Shown one piece after another: positions 17,236 through 26,433 of a DNA stretch of 48,946 bases; position 1 is the first letter of the stretch, and every line of letters begins with the position of its first letter. A program made the translations under genes and the position numbers. The stretch covers positions 1-48,946 of the forward strand of contig VMSW01000009.1 in NCBI GenBank assembly GCA_013791955.1, written 5' to 3'. Source of the stretch: Propionicimonas sp. (GTDB lineage: Bacteria; Actinomycetota; Actinomycetes; Propionibacteriales; Propionibacteriaceae). The notes under the pieces were generated by a model. That model ran no database searches, was not told the origin of the DNA, and saw only the letters and a list, made by a program, of their open reading frames with translations.

Positions 17236-17374
17236 CGCGCAGAGCCAACTTCTGGCCTAGGCAAGAACCTGATCGATGCCCACCCAGCGGCCTTGAACGC
17301 TGCACCTAAGCTCGCTAGAAAGTACGTCGTTCTCGTTTCGCATTGCCCGCTATCCACCGCAGATAAGGAGCAAC

Positions 17375-18088
17375 ATGAACAGGAAGATCACGGCAACCGG
17401 CATCACCATCGCCGCAGCCCTCGCCATCAGTCTCGTCGGCACCCCCAGCCCGGCCACCGCGCTTCCCACCGGGCCGACGCCACAGGCCGCCAAGTTGAAG
17501 CAGACCAAGCACGCCGATGTCGACGGCGACGGCCGTCGCGACACCGTCCGCATCTACAACGCCGGCACCAAGGGTGACCTCACCATCTGGAAGGTGAAGG
17601 TCACCACCGCGTCCGGCAAGGTGAGCTCGGTCAAGTTCCCGATCCCCACCTACCAGACCAACAAGCCCTGGTACGGCTGGGCCAAACTCGACGGGGGCAA
17701 AGGCGCCGACCTGCTCTTCCAGACCCACTCCGACGATGGCCTCGGCTTGGAAGTGCTCACCTGGCGCGGCGGCAAGCTGCGCAGGGAGGCAGCGCCGATC
17801 AGCCCCAGCGACCCCACCCCGAAGGCCGGGGAATGGCTCGCCATGACTGATTGGTATTTCCCCAGCGGCTATCGCTTCTACACCGTGACGGGCAAGCGGT
17901 ACGTCAACGCCTGGGAGGCCAGCTGCGACACCCCTGGCGAGCCGACCAGTCTCTGCACGGTGAAGACCGTCAAGTCAGTTTGGCGCTCTGGCGCTTGGCA
18001 CAAGGTCGCCGTCCTGCCCACCGCGCAGATCACCGCCAAGGCCGTTCAAAGCCGCGGCACCTTGGGCGCCCTGAAGATTCATCGCTGA
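17375..18088 (+). CDS. Secreted protein of unknown function with one DxDGDG motif
   Basis: 237 aa. AAGGAG precedes the ATG by 5 nt. A clear signal peptide (basic start, AATGI-type hydrophobic core, ATALP cleavage region near 30) gives an exported protein. The mature N-terminus has DVDGDGRRDTVRI, like a single FG-GAP/calcium-loop repeat, followed by a beta-rich domain with many Trp and Lys residues. Two Cys (in SCDTPGEPTSLC, about 186-197) are spaced to form a disulphide. No enzyme motif. It is a single gene with a strong terminator behind it. Confidence 0.75.
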   Translation: MNRKITATGITIAAALAISLVGTPSPATALPTGPTPQAAKLKQTKHADVDGDGRRDTVRIYNAGTKGDLTIWKVKVTTASGKVSSVKFPIPTYQTNKPWYGWAKLDGGKGADLLFQTHSDDGLGLEVLTWRGGKLRREAAPISPSDPTPKAGEWLAMTDWYFPSGYRFYTVTGKRYVNAWEASCDTPGEPTSLCTVKTVKSVWRSGAWHKVAVLPTAQITAKAVQSRGTLGALKIHR

Positions 18089-18109
18089 GCTCTGCATCAG
18101 TTGAGAAAG

Positions 18110-18143
18110 CGCAGGGGCCCGGTCAACAGACCGGGCCCCTGCG
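18110..18143. terminator. Strong bidirectional hairpin between converging genes
   Basis: Perfect 15-bp inverted repeat (arms 18110-18124 and 18129-18143) with a 4-nt AACA loop. It sits between the secreted-protein gene and ppdK, which converge here, and can serve both. The T-run is weak on either side. Confidence 0.85.
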
Positions 18144-18161
18144 TTGTGCTGTTGCTACGCC

Positions 18162-20798
18162 TCAGGCCTGCTGAGCCTTCAGCGCCGACTGCGCGGCAGC
18201 CAGGCGCGCGATCGGCACCCGGAACGGCGAGCAGGACACGTAGTTCAACCCCACCTGCTGGCAGAACTCGATGGACGACGGGTCGCCACCGTGTTCACCA
18301 CAGATGCCCAGCTTGATGTCGGGACGGGTGGACTTGCCCAACTCCACGGCAGTCTTGACCAACTTGCCGACTCCGATCTGATCCAACCGGGCGAAGGGGT
18401 CGTTCTCGTAGATCTTCTTGTCGTAGTAGGCATCTAGGAACATGCCAGCGTCGTCCCGGCTGAAGCCGAAAGTCATCTGGGTCAGGTCGTTGGTGCCAAA
18501 GGAGAAGAACTCCGCTTCCTTGGCGATCTCGTCGGCGGTGAGAGCGGCCCGCGGGATCTCAATCATGGTGCCGACCAGGTACTTCAGGTCGATGCCAGAC
18601 TCGGCGATGATCGCATCAGCGGTGCTGGTGATGATGTTCTTGACGAACACGAACTCCTTCACCTCACCGACCAGCGGCACCATGATCTCGGGAACCAGGT
18701 TCCACTCGGGATGACGCTTCTGGACGTTGATCGCGGCTTCGATGATCGCCCGGGTCTGCATAGCGCCAATCTCGGGGTAAGTCACATCTAGGCGGCAGCC
18801 GCGGTGACCCATCATCGGGTTGAACTCGTGCAGCGAGGCGATTACGGCTTTCAGGTCATCGACGGCGAGATTCATCTCCGCGGCCAGGGCGACGATGTCG
18901 TCCTCATCGTGGGGCAGGAACTCATGCAGCGGCGGGTCGAGCAGGCGAATGGTGACCGGGAAGCCTTCCATCGCTTCGTAGATGCCCTCGAAGTCACCAC
19001 GCTGCATCGGCAGCAGCTTGGCCAAGGCGGCCTCGCGCTGCTCAACGGTCTTGGAGACGATCATCTCCCGAATCGCGGCGATCCGATCACCTTCGAAGAA
19101 CATGTGCTCGGTGCGGCACAGCCCAATGCCCTCGGCGCCGAACTCACGGGCCTGGCGGGCGTCAGCCGGGGTATCGGCGTTGGTGCGAACCTTCATCGTG
19201 CGCACTTCGTCGGCCCAGCCGATGATCCGACCGAAGTAGCCGCTGATCTCGGCCGGGACGGTGCCGATCTGCTCCCCGTAGACCGCGCCGGTGGCGCCGT
19301 CGAGGCTGATCCAGTCATCGGAGGTGAAGGTCTTGCCACCGAGAGTGAAGGACTGGCCGCCCGGCGCAAACGAAACGTCGCCAAGGCCGGAGACGCAGCA
19401 GGTGCCCATGCCTCGGGCCACCACAGCGGCGTGGGAGGTCATGCCGCCACGGGCGGTCAGAATGCCCTTGGCGTAGTGCATGCCCTCAATATCTTCCGGA
19501 GTGGTCTCCAGCCGGACGAGGATGACGTCCTCGCCCTTCTTGCCCCGAGCCGCGGCGTCCTCGGCGGTGAAGGACACCTTGCCGCAAGCCGCGCCCGGAG
19601 AAGCCGGCAGGCCTTTGCCGATCGGGGTGGCGGCAGCCAGGCCGGCCACATCAAACTGCGGGTGCAGCAGCGCGTCGATCTGCTTGGGATCAATCATCGC
19701 CACCGCCTGGGTGGAGGTGATCTGGCCCTCATCGACCAGATCGCAGGCGATCTTGAACGCTGCGGCGGCGGTGCGCTTGCCGTTGCGGGTCTGGAGCATG
19801 AAGAGTTTGCCCTCTTCGATGGTGAACTCCATGTCCTGCATGTCGTGGTAGTGGTTTTCCAGCTTGTCGACGATCGCGACGAACTGGTTGTAGACCTCGG
19901 GGTTCTCATCGCGCAGTTGATCGATGGTCTCCGGGGTACGGATGCCGGCGACGACGTCCTCGCCCTGGGCGTTCATCAGGAACTCGCCGTAGAGGCCCTT
20001 TTCGCCGGTGGCCGGGTTGCGCGAGAACGCCACGCCGGTGCCGGAGGTGTCGCCGGTGTTGCCGAACACCATCGACTGGACGTTGACCGCAGTGCCCCAG
20101 GAGCCCGGGATGTCGTTCATCCGGCGGTAGTAGACCGCGCGCGGGTTGTCCCAGGAGCGGAAGACGGCCTTGATCGCGCCGAACAACTGCTCAACCGGGT
20201 CGGTGGGGAAGTCCTGGCCAACCTTGGCCTTGTACTGGGCCTTGAACTCCACGGCCAGTTCTTTGAGATCCTCGGCGGTCAGGTCGGTGTCCTGAATGAC
20301 GCCGCGGGCCTCTTTCATCTCATCAATGAGCTTCTCGAAGTGGGACTTGCCCACCTCCATGACCACGTCGGAGTACATCTGGATGAACCGACGGTAGGAG
20401 TCGTAGGCGAAACGCGGGTTGTTGGTCTTCTCGGCGAACCGCTCGGCCACCTCGTCGTTCATGCCCAGGTTGAGGATCGTGTCCATCATGCCGGGCATCG
20501 AAGCGCGGGCACCGGAGCGCACCGATACCAGCAGCGGGTTGTCCAGGTCGCCGAACTTCTTGCCGGTGAGCGCTTCGAGTTTGGCGACATAGCCGAGAAT
20601 TTCGGCCTTGATCGAGTCGTTGATGGCTTCGCCATCTACGTAGTACTGAGTGCAGGCCTCGGTGGTGATGGTGAAGCCCTGTGGTACTGGCATCCCCAGC
20701 CCGGTCATCTCCGCCAGGTTGGCGCCCTTGCCACCCAGCAGGTTCTTCATCGAGGCGTCGCCCTCGCTGAACTCATAGACGTACTTGTGATCGGTCAT
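18162..20798 (-). CDS. ppdK: Pyruvate, phosphate dikinase
   Basis: Interconverts pyruvate, ATP and phosphate with phosphoenolpyruvate, AMP and pyrophosphate. 878 aa from the ATG at 20798 (MTDHKYVYEFSEG), the usual length; the open frame continues upstream but only the inner start has a ribosome site (CAGGAGA) and the family N-terminus. The N-terminal ATP-grasp part includes LLGGKGANLAEM and VSVRSGARASMPGMMDT. The swivelling phospho-His domain has H456 in GGMTSHAAVVARGMGTCCVSG. The C-terminal PEP barrel has GLCRTEHMFF and GICGEHGGDP with the catalytic Cys. Known to serve PEP supply in propionate-forming actinobacteria; that use here is inference. Confidence 0.98.
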   Translation of the reverse strand: MTDHKYVYEFSEGDASMKNLLGGKGANLAEMTGLGMPVPQGFTITTEACTQYYVDGEAINDSIKAEILGYVAKLEALTGKKFGDLDNPLLVSVRSGARASMPGMMDTILNLGMNDEVAERFAEKTNNPRFAYDSYRRFIQMYSDVVMEVGKSHFEKLIDEMKEARGVIQDTDLTAEDLKELAVEFKAQYKAKVGQDFPTDPVEQLFGAIKAVFRSWDNPRAVYYRRMNDIPGSWGTAVNVQSMVFGNTGDTSGTGVAFSRNPATGEKGLYGEFLMNAQGEDVVAGIRTPETIDQLRDENPEVYNQFVAIVDKLENHYHDMQDMEFTIEEGKLFMLQTRNGKRTAAAAFKIACDLVDEGQITSTQAVAMIDPKQIDALLHPQFDVAGLAAATPIGKGLPASPGAACGKVSFTAEDAAARGKKGEDVILVRLETTPEDIEGMHYAKGILTARGGMTSHAAVVARGMGTCCVSGLGDVSFAPGGQSFTLGGKTFTSDDWISLDGATGAVYGEQIGTVPAEISGYFGRIIGWADEVRTMKVRTNADTPADARQAREFGAEGIGLCRTEHMFFEGDRIAAIREMIVSKTVEQREAALAKLLPMQRGDFEGIYEAMEGFPVTIRLLDPPLHEFLPHDEDDIVALAAEMNLAVDDLKAVIASLHEFNPMMGHRGCRLDVTYPEIGAMQTRAIIEAAINVQKRHPEWNLVPEIMVPLVGEVKEFVFVKNIITSTADAIIAESGIDLKYLVGTMIEIPRAALTADEIAKEAEFFSFGTNDLTQMTFGFSRDDAGMFLDAYYDKKIYENDPFARLDQIGVGKLVKTAVELGKSTRPDIKLGICGEHGGDPSSIEFCQQVGLNYVSCSPFRVPIARLAAAQSALKAQQA

Positions 20799-21301
20799 CG
20801 TGACTCTGAGTCTCCTGTTCATGGCTCCAGTTCTGGCTGGCGACGGTCGTGATCGAGATCGACTGTGACCTAGTCCCACACGTGTCGGGTGGAGCGCAAC
20901 CGACGCGCGAACGCCTAGCCAAGAGGTTACCCGCTGAACGCCGCCCGCTGAGCATGCAGGCCCACCGGCCCACAGACTGGACGCCAGTGCCCAAACTGTG
21001 GTCGCCCGGGCCCAACCGAGACTGAGAAGTTGGTTCCCGGCCGCTCACGCAAGCCCGGCTGGGAGAATCCCCCAATTGTCGAAATTTGGGCCCTAATGCG
21101 GCGAATCCCGCACTGACTACGGGTCACCCTTTTGGGGGACTAATTCGCGGGCATCTCGGAGATCATCAATTCAAGTAGAAAGAATACTCATCCGGTGATA
21201 CCGTGAGGGGCATACCCGTTCGGGGGGAACGGCGGGCTACCTACCCGTCATTCGCGGGTCGTATGACCACATGTATACGACCGCACCTAAGGCAGGAAGC
21301 C
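20799..21301. other. Divergent intergenic region with a structured leader before the GH71-like gene
   Basis: About 500 bases between ppdK (leftward) and the glycanase gene (rightward). The half next to ppdK shows nothing I can name. Near the glycanase three short inverted repeats follow each other: CCGTTC/GAACGG (21216-21232), ACCCG/CGGGT (21243-21259) and GGTCGTAT/ATACGACC (21257-21282). A GCAGGAAG ribosome site follows before the ATG at 21302. Confidence 0.5.
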
Positions 21302-23257
21302 ATGCCCCCCACGCTTGGCGGAACCCGCATTCGTCGTTCCCTAACGGCGTTTGCCTCCGCACTGGCAGTCCTGACGCTCACGTTCGTGGGCGCTCTGCCC
21401 ACAGCCACGCGCAGTTCTGCGTCCCCCCTGGTCACGCGCAACACCAACGTCGGCGTGGCAGCCAACGCCTACACCGACAGCAAGCATCGCAAAACCAGCC
21501 ACCGCAACGTCAGCACCCCTCGGGTGAACAAGTCGCGCTACGCCAGCTACTTCGCCTTCCCAGCCGTCCCACTGAACCCCGGCGAGGCCATCAGTCGCGC
21601 AGCCGTGGTCGTCAACATCCGCTCCGCCAGCCACCCCAGCCAGGGCGTTTTCACAGTCCGTGCGGTGACCTCCGGCTGGAACGGTGGCAAGCTCAGCTAC
21701 AAGAACCGGCCGAAGCTCGGCCCGGTCCTTGGCACCGCCCGAATCAAGGCAAAAGGCCTCCTCACCATCACCTTGGACGCCAAGGTGGCCGCCCCGTACC
21801 TGGCCAAAGGCGCCCGGCTCCAGATCACCCGCACCGGGTCGAAGTACCTGGTCAAGCTGGCCAGCAAGCCCACCTATCTCAAGCTCAGCATCGGTGACGC
21901 GCAAGCCGTAGCAAGCGAACAGGCCAAGCAACCCCAACAGACAGCCGCTGACGCGAAGATCACTGGCAAGCCCGTTTTCGCCCATTACTTCCCGCCCTAC
22001 CCGATCTCACTAGACAATCAGTTGGGCACCAAGGACTACTACGCCGTCAACTACCTGAGCCCGACCGGCGAGAACAGCAAGTTCGCCTGGTGCGGCGGCC
22101 TCCTGCGGGATCGTCCATTGACCCGTTCGCCATTGTCAGGAGACTTCTGGCTTGCCGATCTGCGCACCGAGGTAGCCCAGGCCAAGAAGGCAGGGCTCAG
22201 CGGTTTCGCCGTCGACATCCTCACCTTCAACACCTCCGACCGCAACTGGGTTTTGGTCGAAAAGCTGCTGCAGGCCGCTCAAGAGGCCGGTGACTTCAAG
22301 ATCATGCTGCAGCCCGACATGTCCGCCCTCAGTGGGGTCAGCACCACCCAGTTCGCCACCGCCATTGCTTCCTTGGCCAAATACGGTTCGGCTTACCGAC
22401 TCGGCTCCGGCGCCGTCGTGGTCTCGCCGTTCTTGGCCGAGAACAAGACGCCCTCCTGGTATAGCGACGCGCTAGCGAAGCTGAAGTCAACCCACAAAGT
22501 CTCCGTGGCGCTCCTGCCCCTGTTCCTGGACGCCTCCAACATGAACAGCTACAAAGATGTGAGCATCGGCTTCGGGAACTGGGGCGTCCGGAACGTGGCC
22601 GCAGCCACCACCTGGCCCAACTGGACATCGAAGGCACATGCCTTGGGCAAGATGTGGATGGAGCCGGTCTCAGTTCAGGACGTCCGCCCGAACCAGTCGA
22701 TCTATGACGAGGCCAGCAACACTGGGACCCTCGCCGCGACCTGGAACCGTGCCATCAGCCAGGGCGCTGACCTAGTCCTGCTAACCACTTGGAACGACTA
22801 CTCGGAATCGACCAGCTTCGCCCCCTCGTCCGATCATGGTTGGGCGTTTCTGAACCTGAACCGGTACTTCGTCAAGAAGTTCCAAACCGGCTCAGGTCAG
22901 ATCGGGACCGAACAGGTAATCATCAGTCACCGGATTCAGCGAGCCACTACCGCCGTTAGTTACTCCGGCACCATGAAGCTGCGCTCGGGATCCACCGCCG
23001 CTCGCGACAAGATCGAAGTTGTCACCATGCTCGCCGCCGCGAGCACGGTCTCGGTCGTCATCGCTGGCGAGACCCACACCTACCAGGCCGCTGCTGGCCT
23101 CTACACCAAACTGTTTGACCTGCAGGCTGGCACCTTCACTGCCACCGTAACCAGGTCTGGCGCGACGGTAGCCACCGTCACCACCAAAGACGCGGTCAGC
23201 TTCGCCACCACGGCGCAGCAGGATCTCAGCTATCACGCTGTGACCAGTGACCGCTAG
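21302..23257 (+). CDS. Secreted GH71-like glycoside hydrolase (putative alpha-1,3-glucanase) with N-terminal carbohydrate-binding-like domain
   Basis: 651 aa from the ATG at 21302, chosen because GCAGGAAG precedes it and a signal peptide begins there (RIRRSLTAFASALAVLTLTF). Residues about 42-198 form a beta-sandwich like DNRLRE/CBM96 modules (SRYASYFAFPAVPLNPGEAI; VTSGWNGG). Residues about 222-535 resemble GH71: KPVFAHYFPPYPIS, AGLSGFAVDILTF, FKIMLQPDMSAL, LLTTWNDYSESTS. GH71 enzymes cut alpha-1,3-glucan in fungi and some bacteria. A final beta domain spans about 540-651. The polysaccharide locus begins just after it, so a role in remodelling the cell's own polymer is an alternative to feeding. 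Substrate is inference. Confidence 0.8.
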   Translation: MPPTLGGTRIRRSLTAFASALAVLTLTFVGALPTATRSSASPLVTRNTNVGVAANAYTDSKHRKTSHRNVSTPRVNKSRYASYFAFPAVPLNPGEAISRAAVVVNIRSASHPSQGVFTVRAVTSGWNGGKLSYKNRPKLGPVLGTARIKAKGLLTITLDAKVAAPYLAKGARLQITRTGSKYLVKLASKPTYLKLSIGDAQAVASEQAKQPQQTAADAKITGKPVFAHYFPPYPISLDNQLGTKDYYAVNYLSPTGENSKFAWCGGLLRDRPLTRSPLSGDFWLADLRTEVAQAKKAGLSGFAVDILTFNTSDRNWVLVEKLLQAAQEAGDFKIMLQPDMSALSGVSTTQFATAIASLAKYGSAYRLGSGAVVVSPFLAENKTPSWYSDALAKLKSTHKVSVALLPLFLDASNMNSYKDVSIGFGNWGVRNVAAATTWPNWTSKAHALGKMWMEPVSVQDVRPNQSIYDEASNTGTLAATWNRAISQGADLVLLTTWNDYSESTSFAPSSDHGWAFLNLNRYFVKKFQTGSGQIGTEQVIISHRIQRATTAVSYSGTMKLRSGSTAARDKIEVVTMLAAASTVSVVIAGETHTYQAAAGLYTKLFDLQAGTFTATVTRSGATVATVTTKDAVSFATTAQQDLSYHAVTSDR

Positions 23258-23271
23258 CCGGGGGATAATGC

Positions 23272-23306
23272 GGGTCCGGGGGTCAGAACACTTGGCCCCC
23301 GGACCC
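23272..23306. terminator. Bidirectional hairpin terminator
   Basis: Perfect 11-bp arms (23272-23282 and 23296-23306, GGGTCCGGGGG with its complement) around a 13-nt loop. It lies between the converging glycanase and flippase genes. Confidence 0.8.
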
Positions 23307-23331
23307 TCTCTGCCGCTAGCGTGAAGACGCC

Positions 23332-24591
23332 TCAGGTGATCTCGTCCGGGCCCATTACCGGTGCCGATGCCGATGCCGGAATCGGTTGCCCCAAACAGCG
23401 GATCGCGACGGTCAAGCTGATCACCAACTGAACCAGCAACCCCACGACGATCGCCACCAGCGCACCCATCACTCCCCAGCCCCAGGCACCTACGGCCACC
23501 AACGGCATGGCCACCACAGTTCCGGTCAGGGTAGAGACCGCCAGTGCGCGCATCTTCCGGTACGTGGCCAGCACAGCGTGCCCAAGACTGGAGACGTAGA
23601 AGCTCAGCCCCAACACAACCGCCATCAGGGCCACCACTGGGGTGGGTGGGGTCAGTTGTCCGTCGCCGAGCAGGTGCAGCGCCCACCCGCCGAGGGCGAA
23701 GGTCACTGCGGCGATGAGGATGGCAAGACCAGCAGCCCCCACCATGACTTTGCGCGCTCGTGCTGCGGGATCTTCGGCCTGCGGCACCCAGCCCTGCATC
23801 ACCGCCACGATGGGGCTCAGCGATACCTGGAGTTGGCGCTGAAGTTTGTCTACCAGCGCGAATACCGGCTGAGCCGTCGGCGCCGTCATCGTCACGATCG
23901 CCAGCGGCAGCGCCGTGAACAGCGAGCCGCCCAGGTTCGAAGCCACCCCACTGCGGTAGTCACGCAGCAGCTGACCCAAGCCAGGCAAGGCCGGGCGATT
24001 ACCGCGCCCGTAGCCGAGGGACTGCAAAATCCAGGCGGCAGAAAACCCAAAGGCAATAACCTGCCCGATGCCCTGCCAGGCGAGGCCGATGACAGCGTCA
24101 GAACCGGTCTCCATCGCCGCGATCCCGACAACCGTGAACGCCACCCGGGGCAGCGTTTCGACCAGCATCAACACATATGGCCTAGACAGCCCGATGAAGA
24201 ACCAGTTTGAGGTGAGTCCCGGCAAGACAGCCACCAATGCCCCCACCACAGCGAGATCCGGGCGATAGTTGGCCAGCAACACCGAGGGCACGATCACCGC
24301 CAACCCCACCGGAAGAACCAAGAAGGCGCGCACTTTCACCGAGCTGAGGAACTCGAGCAGGCGGGCAGCGGTATCGCCGCGAGCGATCTCAGCCGGACCG
24401 GAAATGCCCCAACCGTAGGCAACCACCATCGCGCCGATTGCCCCGAAATTCTGACCAAGCACGATCATGCCGAACGCGCCTGCCCCGCTGGAGCGCACCA
24501 TCGCCGGAATCGCCACGAGCGCTGCCAGCGCTAACAGCGCCATAGACAGCCCGAAGCCGAGGAGCTTATTCAGCCCGGACAGCCCTCGCAT
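23332..24591 (-). CDS. Wzx-like polysaccharide flippase (oligosaccharide repeat-unit exporter family)
   Basis: 419 aa from the ATG at 24591 (MRGLSGLNKLLGFG, with GGGAAGGG upstream); the long open frame beyond it is the shadow of the acetyltransferase gene on the other strand. It has about 12 hydrophobic helices and the arrangement of MOP-superfamily flippases: an early LLALAALVAIPAMVRSSGAGAFG, a middle FALVDKLQRQLQVSLSPIVAVM, and paired helices near the end. It would move lipid-linked repeat units from the inner to the outer face of the membrane. It sits at the left end of the surface-polysaccharide locus and diverges from the acetyltransferase gene. Confidence 0.85.
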   Translation of the reverse strand: MRGLSGLNKLLGFGLSMALLALAALVAIPAMVRSSGAGAFGMIVLGQNFGAIGAMVVAYGWGISGPAEIARGDTAARLLEFLSSVKVRAFLVLPVGLAVIVPSVLLANYRPDLAVVGALVAVLPGLTSNWFFIGLSRPYVLMLVETLPRVAFTVVGIAAMETGSDAVIGLAWQGIGQVIAFGFSAAWILQSLGYGRGNRPALPGLGQLLRDYRSGVASNLGGSLFTALPLAIVTMTAPTAQPVFALVDKLQRQLQVSLSPIVAVMQGWVPQAEDPAARARKVMVGAAGLAILIAAVTFALGGWALHLLGDGQLTPPTPVVALMAVVLGLSFYVSSLGHAVLATYRKMRALAVSTLTGTVVAMPLVAVGAWGWGVMGALVAIVVGLLVQLVISLTVAIRCLGQPIPASASAPVMGPDEIT

Positions 24592-24753
24592 AGCTTCGCC
24601 CTTCCCCACAATGCCCAGTGAAGGCGTGGCCCCAGACCCTGGACGGCGGTGGCTCGATCTTCCCACACCGGAATCAGCAAACCCTGGGCAATCGGTCGAC
24701 ACCAAAACGGGCTGCGCATCCTTACCGCTAACCCTCCAGCCAACCCACCGGCC

Positions 24754-24759
24754 TAAGAT
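24754..24759 (+). promoter_or_regulatory. -10 box TAAGAT of a leaderless promoter
   Basis: TAAGAT ends 6 nt before the ATG at 24766 and there is no ribosome site. It would drive the acetyltransferase and GT4 pair. Confidence 0.65.
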
Positions 24760-24765
24760 GTCGCC

Positions 24766-25317
24766 ATGGCGGCGCGATTCGACCTGGCCGGCTTCACCGG
24801 GGCCGGGTACTCCCGAGGCGGTTCGGCGATCAAACAGGTGGCGTGGTTGTTGACGTCCGGACTGATAACCAGCCACTGGTGGTGCCCGCCGTCGGTTCGA
24901 GCGAAGCTGCTGAGCGCTTTCGGTGCAGCCCTGGGCCGCAATGTCCTGATCCGGCATCGAGTGCGGATCCACTGGCCTTGGAAGCTCACCGTTGGCGACA
25001 ACTCCTGGATCGGTGAGGGCACCTGGATCCTCAACCTTGAACCGGTCCACATCGGCGCCAACACCTGCATCTCTCAAGACGTCTTCATCTGCACCGGCAG
25101 CCATGATCACAACTCGCCTACCTTCGAGTTCGACAATGCGCCGATAACCATCGGCGACGGCGCCTGGGTGGCGGCCCGGGCCACCGTGCTGCGCGGGGTA
25201 CGGATCGGCGACAACGCCACCGTGGGCGCCAACGCCCTGGTGGTCAAAGACGTGCCCGACGACCAGGTGGTGTTGGCCCCGGTGGCCCGCGATGTTCGGC
25301 GCGAAGAACGCGGCTGA
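24766..25317 (+). CDS. WcaF-like hexapeptide-repeat acetyltransferase
   Basis: 183 aa. The left-handed beta-helix repeats are obvious from about residue 58: GRNVLIRHRVRIHWP, LTVGDNSWIGEG, VHIGANTCISQDVFICTGSHDH, ITIGDGAWVAARATVLRGVRIGDNATVGANALVV. The CTGSHDHNSPTF block with the catalytic His matches colanic-acid WcaF-type O-acetyltransferases. It probably acetylates a sugar of the surface polymer using acetyl-CoA. The next gene starts on the base after its stop codon, so they form an operon. Confidence 0.93.
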   Translation: MAARFDLAGFTGAGYSRGGSAIKQVAWLLTSGLITSHWWCPPSVRAKLLSAFGAALGRNVLIRHRVRIHWPWKLTVGDNSWIGEGTWILNLEPVHIGANTCISQDVFICTGSHDHNSPTFEFDNAPITIGDGAWVAARATVLRGVRIGDNATVGANALVVKDVPDDQVVLAPVARDVRREERG

Positions 25318-26433
25318 ATGCGGATCATCTCGGTCGTCAGCCTGATTACTCCCGATGGCGCTTACGGCGGCCCCGTTCGGGTAGCTGTCAACCAGGCCAA
25401 GGCACTGATCGCGCTAGGCCATGACGTGCGGATTGCCGCAGCCACCAGGGGTTTTGATCAGCCACCGACCGAACTGGATCAGGTGCCGTTGCACCTGTTC
25501 GACGCCCGAACAGTCCTGCCCGGCACCGGTTTCGCCGGGATCACCTCCCCTGGCCTGCTGCGCTGGCTCCCTACCGCACTGCCCAGCGCCGATGTGGTTC
25601 ACCTGCACGCCGCCCGGGATCTGATCACCTTGCCAGCCGCCGCCTTGGCGCGGCGGGCGAAGGTGCCCTATTTCCTGCAAACTCACGGAATGATCGACCC
25701 GTCAACCAACCCGCTGGCCAAACCTCTGGACGCTTTCCTCACCAAAGGCTTGCTGCACGATGCTGCCGGCGTTTTCCACCTCACCGATCTCGAACGGGCC
25801 CAACTGCTGGAGGTTGCCGGTGAGCTCAACTTCCTGCCGCTGGCCAACGGCGTACCGGTGGCGGACTACACCGCAGCCCCCCAACCGCCTGAGGTGCTCT
25901 ATCTGGCCCGCCTGGCACCTCGGAAGCGGCCGCTGGTCTTCATCGAAGCGGCCCGCAGACTCCAGCCGGACTTCCCGACCGCCCGCTTCAGCCTGGTCGG
26001 ACCGGACGAGGGCGAGGGCCCCGCGGTGCGCGCCGCGATTGATGCTGCTCGCGCCGAGGGCGTGGCAATCGAGTGGAGCGGCGGCCTTTCACCGGAACTG
26101 ACCCTTGACCGGCTGCGGGATTGCTCGATCTACGTGCTGCCGAGTGTGAACGAGCCGTATCCGATGTCGGTTCTAGAGGCGCTAAGCGTTGGGCGTCCGG
26201 TGGTCATTACTGACACCTGCGGCTTGGCTGACCTCGTGAAACGCCACCAGGCCGGTGCGGTGGTTGATCACGGCGTCGACTCCCTGGTAACGGCGATCTC
26301 CCAACTCCTCAGCGATCCGAGCGCCGCCGTGACCAGCGGTGAACGCGGCCGGGCAGCCGTCGGCAAAGAACTCAGTATGGCTGCGATCGCAGCCCAGCTT
26401 GCAGCCCACTATTCGGCGGCTCTGTCTTCCTGA
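25318..26433 (+). CDS. GT4-family glycosyltransferase
   Basis: 371 aa. It begins directly after the acetyltransferase stop codon. The N-terminal Rossmann domain has the loop DGAYGGPVRVAVNQAKAL and HLHAARDLITLPAA; FLQTHGMIDPSTNP is typical of GT4 enzymes that build O-antigen or exopolysaccharide. The C-terminal donor domain has YLARLAPRKRPLVFIEAA and the nucleotide-sugar site NEPYPMSVLEALSVGRPVV (E-x7-E type). It adds one sugar to the lipid-linked repeat unit in the cytoplasm. Donor and linkage unknown. Its last 62 bases overlap the 3' end of the opposing polymerase gene. Confidence 0.92.
   Translation: MRIISVVSLITPDGAYGGPVRVAVNQAKALIALGHDVRIAAATRGFDQPPTELDQVPLHLFDARTVLPGTGFAGITSPGLLRWLPTALPSADVVHLHAARDLITLPAAALARRAKVPYFLQTHGMIDPSTNPLAKPLDAFLTKGLLHDAAGVFHLTDLERAQLLEVAGELNFLPLANGVPVADYTAAPQPPEVLYLARLAPRKRPLVFIEAARRLQPDFPTARFSLVGPDEGEGPAVRAAIDAARAEGVAIEWSGGLSPELTLDRLRDCSIYVLPSVNEPYPMSVLEALSVGRPVVITDTCGLADLVKRHQAGAVVDHGVDSLVTAISQLLSDPSAAVTSGERGRAAVGKELSMAAIAAQLAAHYSAALSS

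Noticed and set aside
18804-20852. Very long (682-codon) plus-strand open frame opposite ppdK
   Set aside because: Antisense shadow of a highly GC-biased gene; rich in His/Gly/Val/Asp with no family features, while ppdK is unmistakable on the other strand.
21116-21301. Riboswitch of a known class before the glycanase gene
   Set aside because: The hairpins do not show the conserved cores of classes I could compare from memory, so I list it only as a structured leader.
24592-25110. N-terminal extension of the flippase frame
   Set aside because: This part is the complement of the acetyltransferase gene; the proper flippase start with ribosome site is at 24591.
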